DNA of 30,214 bases from CAYSPO01 sp964432945 (GCA_964432945.1 CAYSPO010000014.1:1-30214); one strand, 5' to 3'; counted from the first letter of the stretch, positions 18,164 through 25,934 are shown. Program-made: numbers and translations. Notes: generated by a model from the letters alone, not told the origin.

Positions 18164-18475
18164 ATGGGGAAAAATAATGAGGATATTAAGAAACTAAGCT
18201 TTTTAAAAGTAATAGGGATAGAGATACTTATTCTTGTACCTATTTTATTTATTTTTTTAAGAGGAAAACTAGAAAGCAATTTATTTTATGCTTATATATT
18301 AATTATGTTAGCCAGTTTTTCTATTCTTTATTACTTTATAAATGGTAGAAGCTTTAAGGATATAGAATATAAAGAGTATGAAAAAGTTCTTATGCCTTAT
18401 TTTACTATTCTAGGATTAGGAGTGAATATTTTAGGTATTTTAATAGTTGGACTTTATATCGCATTCAATAATTAA
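18164..18475 (+). CDS. Small membrane protein of unknown function
   Basis: About 103 residues with three hydrophobic helices (FLKVIGIEILILVPILFIF, a second around YAYILIMLASFSILYYF, a third LGLGVNILGILIVGLYIAF). Two charged segments lie between or before them. I do not recognise a family. An ATG at 18158 would add two residues, but the GAGGG at 18153-18157 touches that codon and is well placed for the ATG at 18164. The gene is divergent from the preceding membrane protein gene. A TATAAT occurs at 18132-18137 without a convincing -35. Its stop overlaps the terminator of pdxS. Confidence 0.65.
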   Translation: MGKNNEDIKKLSFLKVIGIEILILVPILFIFLRGKLESNLFYAYILIMLASFSILYYFINGRSFKDIEYKEYEKVLMPYFTILGLGVNILGILIVGLYIAFNN

Positions 18476-18500
18476 AAAAACCATAGGCAAGTGCCTACGG
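18474..18500 (-). terminator. pdxS: Rho-independent terminator of pdxS
   Basis: Read on the minus strand: CCGTAGGC (18500-18493), loop ACTT, GCCTATGG (18488-18481), then seven T (18480-18474). The stem is eight pairs including one G-U. On the plus strand the same sequence has an A-C mismatch and no T run, so it serves pdxS. Its T run overlaps the stop codon of the convergent small membrane protein gene. Confidence 0.85.
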
Positions 18501-18509
18501 CTCCTTTAT

Positions 18510-19352
18510 TTATCTTTCTGATAAAATAACTTCTATTTCTTCGTCATTAATTCCCACCATTGCTCCACCAAGATTTTTAGATACATCTAATAGAACTTTA
18601 GGGTTATTATAGTTTTCTGTTGCCATTACTATTGCTTTAGCTCTTTTTTCAGGTTCATTTGATTTAAAAATTCCTGAACCAACGAAAACTCCTTCTGCTC
18701 CAAGTTGCATCATTAAGGCAGCATCAGCAGGAGTTGCTATACCACCAGCAGAAAAGTTTAATACAGGAAGTTTGCCGTTTTCTCGTACATATTGAAGAAG
18801 CTCTACTTGAACACCCATTTCTTTTGCTAGATTATAAACTTCTTCATCTCTTATGGTTGTAACATACCCAATATCAGCCATTATTTGACTCATATGAGTT
18901 ACAGCATGAACTACATTTCCGGTTCCAGCTTCTCCTTTTGTACGAATCATTTTAGCGCCTTCAGCAATTCTTCTTAAAGCTTCACCTAAATTTCTTGCTC
19001 CACAAACAAAAGGAGTTTTGAATTTTTCTTTATCTATATGTAGAAGTTCATCAGCAGGAGTAAGAACTTCTGACTCATCTATAAAATCAACACCTAATTC
19101 TTCTAAGATTTGTGCTTCAACGAAATGTCCAATTCTAACCTTTGCCATTACAGGGATACTAACTGAATTAATAATTTCTTCAACCATCATAGGATCGCTC
19201 ATCCTTGAAATTCCTCCAGCAGCTCTAATATCAGCAGGAACTCTTTCAAGCGCCATTACAGCAACTGCACCAGCATCTTCAGCTATCTTAGCTTGCTCTG
19301 CATTTACTACATCCATTATTACTCCACCTTTAAGCTTTTCATATATATCCAT
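18510..19352 (-). CDS. pdxS: Pyridoxal 5'-phosphate synthase subunit PdxS
   Basis: Makes PLP from ribose 5-phosphate, glyceraldehyde 3-phosphate and ammonia. The core is highly typical. D14 (GGVIMD), K71 (VMAKVRIGHF) and K139 (MIRTKGEAGTGN) match D24, K81 and K149 of Bacillus subtilis PdxS with a constant ten-residue offset. LNFSAGGIATPADAALMMQL and VFVGSGIFKS are present. The ATG at 19352 has AAAAGGAGAG upstream. An in-frame start at 19418 would add 22 unrelated residues and lacks a ribosome site. The chosen product has 280 residues and so lacks about ten N-terminal residues. No pdxT (ammonia-supplying glutaminase) follows. The MocR gene upstream is divergent. Confidence 0.96.
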   Translation of the reverse strand: MDIYEKLKGGVIMDVVNAEQAKIAEDAGAVAVMALERVPADIRAAGGISRMSDPMMVEEIINSVSIPVMAKVRIGHFVEAQILEELGVDFIDESEVLTPADELLHIDKEKFKTPFVCGARNLGEALRRIAEGAKMIRTKGEAGTGNVVHAVTHMSQIMADIGYVTTIRDEEVYNLAKEMGVQVELLQYVRENGKLPVLNFSAGGIATPADAALMMQLGAEGVFVGSGIFKSNEPEKRAKAIVMATENYNNPKVLLDVSKNLGGAMVGINDEEIEVILSER

Positions 19353-19403
19353 AAAATCTCTCCTTTTTCTTTTATTAAGTTTATAATATAAGAAGCAGTG
19401 GAT

Positions 19404-19445
19404 AAAGTGTAGCCACAAAATATAAAAAAAATATGGGTACAGTTT
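19404..19445. promoter_or_regulatory. Candidate PdxR operator between pdxS and the MocR gene
   Basis: AAAGTGTAGCCAC (19404-19416) and ATGGGTACAGTTT (19433-19445) form an imperfect inverted repeat: the second arm read on the minus strand is AAACTGTACCCAT, 10 of 13 identical. It sits midway in the 119-base divergent region, upstream of pdxS and just before the MocR gene. The first arm begins AAAGTG, as does the PdxR motif I recall from actinobacteria (AAAGTGGWCTA-like). That resemblance is from memory. No strong -10/-35 pair was found for either gene. Confidence 0.5.
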
Positions 19446-19471
19446 AATGTTTTTATAGAAAGGTAGGATAT

Positions 19472-20821
19472 ATGTTTCTAGATTTAACTTCTAAGGATTT
19501 TTTATATAAACAAGTTTATTTTGAAATAAAAGAATTAATTGAAAAAGGTGAATTGAAAGAAGGTTCAAAGCTACCATCTTTAAGGAGCCTTGCCAATATA
19601 AATAAAATAAGTATTAATACTGTTGAAACAGCTTATGGGCTTCTTTTAGAAGAAGGATATATTACAAGTGTTAAAAGTTCTGGATATTTCGTAAATAGTT
19701 TAGAAAATGTGCTTCCTAGTTTAGATAAAAGTAGAAGTAACAGAAAAAAAGGAAAAATTGCTTTTGATTTTTCTTATGGTGGAATAGACAGATACCATTT
19801 TCCTATTTCAAATTGGAAACTTTCATATTCTTTAGCTGCAGATCAAACTGATCCTGAAATATTTTTCAAGACTAATCAAAAAGGATATGAACCATTAAGA
19901 ACTGCAATAAGCCAATACTTAAAGGCATCAAGAGGAATAGAAGCGAAAGACGAAAATATTATTATTTCTGCAGGAACAGAGCATTTATTTAATATTATAA
20001 GAAATATTTTTGATGAAGATATGGTGTATGCTTTCGAAAACCCTGGCTATTGCTGGGGTTCAAAATATTTTATAAGAGATAGCCTTAGGTCAACGGCAAT
20101 TGATATTGATGAAATGGGGGCAGTTCCTGATTCAATTCATTATGAAAAGGCATGTTTATTATTAACACCAGCTCATCAGTTTCCAATGGGAATGATTATG
20201 CCAAATGAAAGAAGAAAAGAAGTGTTAAGTTGGGTAGAAAAAAGCTCTAATAGATTTATTATTGAAGATGACTATGACGGAGAATTTAACTTTTCTCATA
20301 TTTCTTTGCCTCCATTATATAAGAAAAATAAGGATAAAATTATATATATTGGATCATTTTCTAGGGCTTTATCTCCAGCTTTAAGGATATCATATATGAT
20401 TTTACCTGATGCTCTAATAGACCTTTATGAAGATAGGTTTGAGGGTTATGATTGTCCTTGTTCTACGCTTCAACAAAAGGCTCTAACTAATTTTATAAAT
20501 AAGGGTTATTTCCAAAGGCATCTTAATAGAATGAGAAATTTATATAACAAAAAGCATAAGCTTATGAAAGAGAGACTTTATAATATCAATAATATTCAGA
20601 TACATTATGCAAATGCTGGGATGAGTTTTGTAATAGAGATAAAAAACTACTGTGAAGATATGGAAGATAAATTTTATAAGTCAGGTATAAAATTAACTAG
20701 CCTAAATAATTTCAAAAAAGAAAAAGATATGGAAAACTATTTTATAATGGACTTTGCTAAACTTACAGAAGAAGATATAAAAAAAGGCTTAGGAATATTA
20801 GATAGAATAATAAATGAATAA
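19472..20821 (+). CDS. pdxR: MocR-type regulator (GntR helix-turn-helix plus aminotransferase-like domain), probable PdxR
   Basis: 449 residues. Residues 1-75 are a GntR-type winged helix (YKQVYFEIKELIEKGELKEG, SLRSLANINKISINTVETAY). From about residue 110 comes a fold-type I aminotransferase-like domain (NPGYCWGS, LLTPAHQFPMG, IIEDDYDGEF). MocR regulators of this kind sense PLP; PdxR is typically encoded divergent from pdxS, as here. The usual Schiff-base Lys motif is SFSK or TFSK; here it reads GSFSRALSPALR, with R298 (AGG at 20363-20365) in place of the Lys. The rest of the domain looks intact. The ATG has AAAGGTAGGA upstream. The name rests on position and domains, with moderate certainty. 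Confidence 0.85.
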   Translation: MFLDLTSKDFLYKQVYFEIKELIEKGELKEGSKLPSLRSLANINKISINTVETAYGLLLEEGYITSVKSSGYFVNSLENVLPSLDKSRSNRKKGKIAFDFSYGGIDRYHFPISNWKLSYSLAADQTDPEIFFKTNQKGYEPLRTAISQYLKASRGIEAKDENIIISAGTEHLFNIIRNIFDEDMVYAFENPGYCWGSKYFIRDSLRSTAIDIDEMGAVPDSIHYEKACLLLTPAHQFPMGMIMPNERRKEVLSWVEKSSNRFIIEDDYDGEFNFSHISLPPLYKKNKDKIIYIGSFSRALSPALRISYMILPDALIDLYEDRFEGYDCPCSTLQQKALTNFINKGYFQRHLNRMRNLYNKKHKLMKERLYNINNIQIHYANAGMSFVIEIKNYCEDMEDKFYKSGIKLTSLNNFKKEKDMENYFIMDFAKLTEEDIKKGLGILDRIINE

Positions 20822-20873
20822 AATATGTATGCATAAGGATAACTTATCATATGCATTATCTATAAATATATTG

Positions 20874-20879
20874 TATAAT
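20874..20879 (+). promoter_or_regulatory. Possible -10 element of selU
   Basis: A perfect TATAAT about 20 bases before the selU start. No clear -35 hexamer is found at 16-18 bases, so this is tentative. Confidence 0.35.
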
Positions 20880-20899
20880 TGAATTGAAAGAAGGATTCT

Positions 20900-21937
20900 A
20901 TGTATAATATATTTACTTATGATGAAATTTTAAAAGATAAAAGATTTGATAATGTAATATTTATAGATTTAAGAAGTGAGTATGAATTTCAAAGATCTAC
21001 CATTCCTGGTGCAATTAATCTTCCGATTTTATCTAATGAGGAAAGAATAATTGTGGGAACTACTTATAAAAACAAAAGTACAAATGAAGCCAAGATATTA
21101 GGAGTAGAAATGGTTTCTAAAAAACTACCATATATATATGACTTTCTAAATAAAAAATCCTATGAAGGACAAGTTATTTTATTTTGTGAAAGAGGAGGAT
21201 ATAGGTCTTCAGTTCTTTTTCAACTCTTAAGGGCACTTGATATGAAAATTTATAAACTTGACCACGGATATAAGGCATATAGATCTTATATAAATGATAA
21301 TTTAGAAAAAGCTTTGTCTTCATTTGAATATGTGAACCTAAATGGGCTTACAGCTTGTGGAAAGACAGAAATTCTTCATGAATTAGAGAAAAAGACAAAT
21401 GTTTTAGATTTAGAAGGCCTAGCAAACCACAGAGGTTCTATCTTTGGGGGAATGGGTTTAGGAAATCAGCCTAGCCAAAAAATGTTTGAATCATTGTTAT
21501 ATGATAAGATTAGAAGCTTTAAAGGGAATTTAGTTTTTGTAGAAAGCGAAAGTATAAAGCTTGGGTCTCTTCAAATATTTAAATCGACTCACGATAAATA
21601 TACAGACTCGAATCATCAAGTTCTGATAACTTCTCCTATAGAACACAGAGTAGAAAGAATAAAACAGGATTATCTTAATGGAGATTTAGATATACTTGAT
21701 AAGGAAATTAAAGAAGATATTAATAAACTCAAAAGTTATATAAGTCGCAAGACATATAATACATTTATTGGCTATTTAGATGAAAGAATGTATGATGAAT
21801 TAATAGAAGAAATAATTGTAAATTATTATGATAAGACTTATAAAAAAGAAAATGATGATTTTGAACTTGTAATAAATAATAAAGATTCAATTAAAGCAGC
21901 AGATAAAATATATGAATACTACAAAAATTTAATTTAA
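20900..21937 (+). CDS. selU: tRNA 2-selenouridine synthase
   Basis: 345 residues, also called MnmH or YbbB. It converts 2-thiouridine at the wobble base of tRNAs for Lys, Glu and Gln to 2-selenouridine, using selenophosphate through a geranylated intermediate. The N-terminal rhodanese domain (about 1-135) has the catalytic C96 in FCERGGYRSS. The second half is a P-loop domain with GLTACGKT (149-156), then LEGLANHRGSIFGGMG and QPSQKMFES, diagnostic of the family. The enzyme implies selenophosphate synthetase (SelD) elsewhere in the genome. The ATG follows an AAGGA site. No direct operon partner is present and a terminator follows. Confidence 0.94.
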   Translation: MYNIFTYDEILKDKRFDNVIFIDLRSEYEFQRSTIPGAINLPILSNEERIIVGTTYKNKSTNEAKILGVEMVSKKLPYIYDFLNKKSYEGQVILFCERGGYRSSVLFQLLRALDMKIYKLDHGYKAYRSYINDNLEKALSSFEYVNLNGLTACGKTEILHELEKKTNVLDLEGLANHRGSIFGGMGLGNQPSQKMFESLLYDKIRSFKGNLVFVESESIKLGSLQIFKSTHDKYTDSNHQVLITSPIEHRVERIKQDYLNGDLDILDKEIKEDINKLKSYISRKTYNTFIGYLDERMYDELIEEIIVNYYDKTYKKENDDFELVINNKDSIKAADKIYEYYKNLI

Positions 21938-21950
21938 TCTTATATATGCC

Positions 21951-21972
21951 AGCCAATTAGGTTGGCTTTTTT
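21951..21972 (+). terminator. Rho-independent terminator after selU
   Basis: AGCCAA (21951-21956), a five-base loop, TTGGCT (21962-21967) and a T run to 21972. The stem is short but the T tract is good. Confidence 0.75.
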
Positions 21973-22020
21973 ATTCTGAAATAAAATTAAACTATATAAA
22001 TGTATTACTTTACCGAGTTA

Positions 22021-22066
22021 AACATTAAAATTTCTAATGTTACATTTTTATATCTAGGGGTATAAT
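22021..22066 (+). promoter_or_regulatory. hpf promoter region with inverted repeat
   Basis: A perfect TATAAT at 22061-22066, about 36 bases before the hpf start. Upstream, AACATTA (22021-22027) and TAATGTT (22035-22041) are a perfect seven-base inverted repeat around seven bases, ending where the -35 should be (TGTTAC at 22038-22043, 17-base spacer). The repeat could be a regulator site; none is known to me for this sequence. Confidence 0.5.
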
Positions 22067-22101
22067 TATTATATAGCTAGATATAGAAAGGACTGAAGAT
22101 T

Positions 22102-22635
22102 ATGAAATTTATGTTCGCAGGAATTAATGTAGATGCTTCAAAATATAGCGCAATGGCTGAAGAAAAGCTCTCTAAGCTAGACCAATATTTAGACGAAGAT
22201 TTACAATGTGATGTTACATTTGAAACGCTAAAAAATGAGGCAATAGTTGAAGTAACAGTATATCTACCGGGAAATATTATTAGAAGTGAGGAATCATCAT
22301 CATCTTTCAGAGACTCAATTGACCTTGCTTTAGATACTCTAGAAGGTCAAATTAGAAAATATAAAACTAAGCTACAAAGAAGATATCAGTCAACAGATAC
22401 AATTAAATTTGGTGACTTTTTAGATAGCGATGATATTGATGAAGAAGATCAAGGTCCAAAAATTGTTAAAACTAAGAATTTCGGTCTTAAACCAATGGAT
22501 CCGGAAGAAGCTAGTTTACAAATGGAGTTACTAGGTCACAACTTTTTTGTATTCCTTGATTCAGAAGATGATCAAGTAAAAGTCGTTTATAAAAGAAAAG
22601 ATGGCAATTATGGTTTAATCGAGCCTACTTTCTAA
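22102..22635 (+). CDS. hpf: Long-form ribosome hibernation promoting factor
   Basis: 177 residues, also named RaiA or YvyD family. The N-terminal domain (about 1-100) starts MKFMFAGINVDASKYSAMAEEKL and holds the basic helix DLALDTLEGQIRKYKTKLQR that binds the 30S subunit. After an acidic linker (about 112-122) the C-terminal domain (about 123-177, IVKTKNFGLKPMDPEEASLQ, then HNFFVFLDSEDD and VVYKRKDGNYGLIEP) dimerises to form 100S ribosomes. Long HPF is the norm in Bacillota. It has its own promoter and a strong terminator, so it is a single-gene unit ahead of secA, the usual order in clostridia. Confidence 0.95.
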   Translation: MKFMFAGINVDASKYSAMAEEKLSKLDQYLDEDLQCDVTFETLKNEAIVEVTVYLPGNIIRSEESSSSFRDSIDLALDTLEGQIRKYKTKLQRRYQSTDTIKFGDFLDSDDIDEEDQGPKIVKTKNFGLKPMDPEEASLQMELLGHNFFVFLDSEDDQVKVVYKRKDGNYGLIEPTF

Positions 22636-22660
22636 TTAATTTATAAATAAATTTGAATCT

Positions 22661-22692
22661 AAAGTGCATAGAATTAATCTATGCACTTTTTT
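22661..22692 (+). terminator. Rho-independent terminator after hpf
   Basis: Perfect 12-base arms AAAGTGCATAGA (22661-22672) and TCTATGCACTTT (22678-22689) around five bases, with the T run reaching 22692. Confidence 0.93.
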
Positions 22693-22822
22693 ATTTGAAA
22701 TAATATAAGAAAATAAGCATCCATATCATCTCTAGAGAAATTTTTTGAAACATAAATATAATAAAGTATTAGAGTAATTTTACAATTATTTTCCTGTTAT
22801 GCATAATTATAAACAGTATTTA

Positions 22823-22872
22823 TGTTGATAATGTTGATAAGTTGATATAAATAATGTGGATAATGTGGATAA
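22823..22872. repeat. Tandem 9-base repeats matching DnaA boxes
   Basis: Two copies of TGTTGATAA back to back (22823-22831, 22832-22840), then after 14 bases two copies of TGTGGATAA back to back (22855-22863, 22864-22872). The second pair, read on the minus strand, is TTATCCACA, the consensus DnaA box; the first pair differs from it by one base. Single-mismatch boxes also occur at 22797-22805 (TTATGCATA), 22807-22815 (TTATAAACA), 22929-22937 (minus strand) and 22967-22975 (TTATACATA). They sit in an AT-rich gap between hpf and secA. Function is inferred only from the motif. Confidence 0.65.
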
Positions 22873-22990
22873 ACTTGTTTATAACTATAAAATAGACATC
22901 TATATTCTTAATAACTATCTTGATGAATTATGGATAAGTTTTTATCAATTAAAAGATATTAGAAAATTATACATAAGATGAATTTGACTA

Positions 22991-23054
22991 TTATGAGATT
23001 GAAAAGAACTTTTAATTGATAAGCTTGAAATAGCAAGTTAAATAATTCTCATAA
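22991..23054 (+). other. Possible structured leader before secA
   Basis: TTATGAGA (22991-22998) and TCTCATAA (23047-23054) are perfect eight-base complements. Inside them AGCTTG (23022-23027) pairs with CAAGTT (23034-23039) around six bases. The rest of 22873-23183 is AT-rich, without a convincing promoter or ORF. This may be a small RNA or a 5' leader of secA, or chance in AT-rich DNA. Confidence 0.3.
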
Positions 23055-23183
23055 TTATACATTTTAGTATATTATTAGAAATTATACCTTTAAACTACCG
23101 TACTAATCAGATTAGATTTGTTAAATATGCCCTTTAGTGTTAGAATAATAAGAGATATGAATACTTTTCGATGGGGTGAATCA

Positions 23184-25922
23184 ATGGGAATTTTATCCAA
23201 ATTATTTGGAAGTAAAGATGAAAAAGAAGTAAAAAAGATTGAACCAATTGTGGATCAAATCATGGCCGTAGATGGTCAAATGTCCAGTTTAACTGATGAA
23301 GAATTAAAAAACAAAACCGAAGAATTTAAAAATAGATTAAAAAATGGTGAAACTTTAGATGATCTTCTTGTAGAGGCTTTTGCAGTTGTAAGAGAGGCTT
23401 CTTGGAGAGTTCTAGGTATGAAGCAGTATAGGGTGCAGTTAATCGGAGGTATTATCCTTCACCAAGGCCGTATAGCCGAAATGAAAACAGGTGAAGGTAA
23501 AACCTTGGTAGCAACTCTACCTGCTTATTTAAATGCACTTGATGGCAAAGGGGTTCATATAGTTACAGTGAACGACTATCTTGCTCAACGTGACCGTGAT
23601 TGGATGGGTAAGGTACATGAATTTTTAGGTCTTAAAGTAGGGGTAATTGTTCACGGACTTACTAATGATGAAAGAAAAGAAAACTATAATGCTGATATAA
23701 CTTATGGTACCAATAATCAATTTGGATTTGATTACCTAAGGGATAATATGGCTATTTATAAGTCAAATATGGTGCAAAGAGAGTTAAACTATGCCATAGT
23801 TGACGAGGTCGACTCTATACTTATTGACGAGGCTAGGACTCCTTTAATTATCTCAGGACAAGGAGAAGAGTCTACAGATGATTACAAAAAAGCAGATATT
23901 TTCGCTAGAGGCCTAACTTCAAGAAAATTAAGACCTGAAGAAGACAAGGTCGATCCTTTTGAAAGAGAATTCAAGGAAGAAACTGTTGATGTAATAGTTG
24001 ATGAGAAAAGAAATAATGCAAGTCTTACTGAGCAAGGTACTCGTAAAGCTGAGGCTCATTTTAATGTAGATAATTTAGCAGATCCAGAGAATATGGAGCT
24101 TGCTCATTACATTAATCAAGCAGTTAAAGCTAGATATACAATGCATAAAGACATTAATTATGTAGTTCAAAATGATGAAGTTATGATTGTAGATGAGTTT
24201 ACTGGTAGGCTTATGGAAGGAAGAAGATACTCTGATGGGCTTCACCAAGCAATTGAAGCCAAAGAAGGGGTAACAATCAAAAGTGAGTCTAAGACTTTAG
24301 CAACTATAACTTTCCAAAATTATTTCAGAATGTATAATAAGTTATCTGGTATGACAGGTACTGCTAAAACTGAAGAAAAAGAATTTTCTGAAATATATAG
24401 AATGGAAGTTATAGAAATTCCTACAAATACTCCAGTTATAAGACAAGATGAAAATGATGTTGTTTATATTAATAAAGAAGCAAAAGTTAATTCTATTATA
24501 GACAAAATTCAAGAAATTCATGCAACTGGTCAGCCAATCCTTGTTGGTACTATTTCTATCGAAGATTCAGAGCTTTTAAGCTCTAGATTAAAGAAAAAAG
24601 GTATAAAACATCAAGTACTTAATGCTAAGTATCATGAGCAAGAAGCTGAAATTGTTGCTCAAGCTGGTGAATATGAAGCTGTAACTATTGCTACAAATAT
24701 GGCTGGTCGTGGTACGGATATTGTTTTGGGCGGAAATCCAGAAGAAAAAGCCAAAAAGCAAATGAAAAAATCTTATGACAATGAGATTATAGAAGAAGTA
24801 GATTCCCATGCAGAAACTGATAATGAAGAGATCATAAAAGCAAGGGAAGAGTATCAAAAGCTAGTTGAAAAATATAAAGAAGAAACTGATAAAGAAAAAG
24901 AAAAAGTATTAGAGGCAGGTGGCCTTTATATACTTGGTACTGAAAGGCATGAATCTAGACGTATCGATAATCAGTTAAGAGGTCGTGCTGGTAGACAAGG
25001 AGACCCAGGAGTATCAAGATTTTATATATCTCTTGAAGATGACTTAATGAGATTATTTGGTGGGGAGAGTATGCAAAACTTTATTGCATCAAATGATTTT
25101 CCTGAAGATGAACCTATAGAAGCAAGAATTCTAACTAAGTCTATTGAAAGAGCTCAAAAGAAAGTAGAATCTAATAACTTTAATACTCGTAAACATGTCC
25201 TTGAATACGATAATGTTATGAATATCCAAAGAAATATTATATATAAGGAAAGAAGAAGTGTGCTTGAAGGCGATGATATGAAAGAAAATATCATGTCTAT
25301 GCTTGAGTCTGTTGTTGATGGAGCTGTTTCATCATTCTGTACAGATGAAAACCCTGAAAATTGGGAAATGGAAGGGTTAATGAATTATTTAACTAGCACA
25401 TATTTACCTAAAGGAAGCCTTGCAATAAGTAAGATTTCTGATTATAATATTCAGAGTTTAAAAGACTATATTTTAACTAGAAGTAAAGAAATCTATGATG
25501 CTAAAGAAAAAGAATTTGGAGCTGATATACTCAGGGAAGCTGAAAGAGTTCTACTTCTTAGAGTTGTAGATTCAAAGTGGATGAATCATATAGATGCCAT
25601 GGATCAATTAAGACAAGGAATCGGCTTAAGATCTTATGGTCAATCAAATCCTGTTCAAGCCTATGAAAAAGAAGGCTTTGATATGTTTGAAGAAATGAAC
25701 CAAGCTATCCAAGAAGAAGTTTTGAAGCTTTTATTTAATATTCAAGCTCCTGATAAAGTTCAAAGAAAAGAAGTTGCTAAAAATATAAAAGCAGATTTAC
25801 AAGGTAATCAAGAAAAACCTAGAACAGTTGTAAAAAGTGCAGCTGAAAAGGTTGGAAGAAATGATCCTTGTCCATGTGGTAGTGGAAAAAAATATAAAAA
25901 GTGTTGCGGGAAGTTATCATAA
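23184..25922 (+). CDS. secA: Preprotein translocase ATPase SecA
   Basis: The motor that pushes unfolded preproteins through SecYEG. With the ATG at 23184 it has 912 residues. Walker A is MKTGEGKT (100-107), the DEAD-type box is DEVD (207-210), then IDEARTPLIISG. The GRGTDIVLGGNP and GRAGRQGDPGVSRFYIS motifs belong to the second motor domain. The tail ends with the zinc-binding SEC-C motif CPCGSGKKYKKCCG (C896, C898, C907, C908), which binds SecB or ribosomes in relatives. An upstream in-frame ATG at 23118 would add 22 atypical residues; GGGGTGA at 23173-23179 and the usual MGILSKLFG start favour 23184. prfB begins 12 bases after the stop. Confidence 0.97.
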   Translation: MGILSKLFGSKDEKEVKKIEPIVDQIMAVDGQMSSLTDEELKNKTEEFKNRLKNGETLDDLLVEAFAVVREASWRVLGMKQYRVQLIGGIILHQGRIAEMKTGEGKTLVATLPAYLNALDGKGVHIVTVNDYLAQRDRDWMGKVHEFLGLKVGVIVHGLTNDERKENYNADITYGTNNQFGFDYLRDNMAIYKSNMVQRELNYAIVDEVDSILIDEARTPLIISGQGEESTDDYKKADIFARGLTSRKLRPEEDKVDPFEREFKEETVDVIVDEKRNNASLTEQGTRKAEAHFNVDNLADPENMELAHYINQAVKARYTMHKDINYVVQNDEVMIVDEFTGRLMEGRRYSDGLHQAIEAKEGVTIKSESKTLATITFQNYFRMYNKLSGMTGTAKTEEKEFSEIYRMEVIEIPTNTPVIRQDENDVVYINKEAKVNSIIDKIQEIHATGQPILVGTISIEDSELLSSRLKKKGIKHQVLNAKYHEQEAEIVAQAGEYEAVTIATNMAGRGTDIVLGGNPEEKAKKQMKKSYDNEIIEEVDSHAETDNEEIIKAREEYQKLVEKYKEETDKEKEKVLEAGGLYILGTERHESRRIDNQLRGRAGRQGDPGVSRFYISLEDDLMRLFGGESMQNFIASNDFPEDEPIEARILTKSIERAQKKVESNNFNTRKHVLEYDNVMNIQRNIIYKERRSVLEGDDMKENIMSMLESVVDGAVSSFCTDENPENWEMEGLMNYLTSTYLPKGSLAISKISDYNIQSLKDYILTRSKEIYDAKEKEFGADILREAERVLLLRVVDSKWMNHIDAMDQLRQGIGLRSYGQSNPVQAYEKEGFDMFEEMNQAIQEEVLKLLFNIQAPDKVQRKEVAKNIKADLQGNQEKPRTVVKSAAEKVGRNDPCPCGSGKKYKKCCGKLS

Positions 25923-25934
25923 GGAGGGAAAGAT

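Noticed and set aside
18510..19418. Longer PdxS starting at 19418
   Set aside because: The extra 22 residues are unlike PdxS, have no ribosome site and would be translated through the good AAAAGGAGAG site of the start at 19352.
22823..22872. Chromosomal replication origin
   Set aside because: The boxes fit, but no dnaA, dnaN or rpmH is near and gene orientation does not switch at this point. Kept as a DnaA-type site only.
23021..23045. A stretch resembling the start of a Cas9 tracrRNA (ATAGCAAGTTAAA)
   Set aside because: No cas gene, repeat array or nexus and terminator hairpins are nearby. The match is short and in AT-rich DNA.
23118..23183. SecA extension of 22 residues
   Set aside because: The residues are atypical for SecA, and GGGGTGA precedes the internal ATG that gives the normal MGILSKLFG start.
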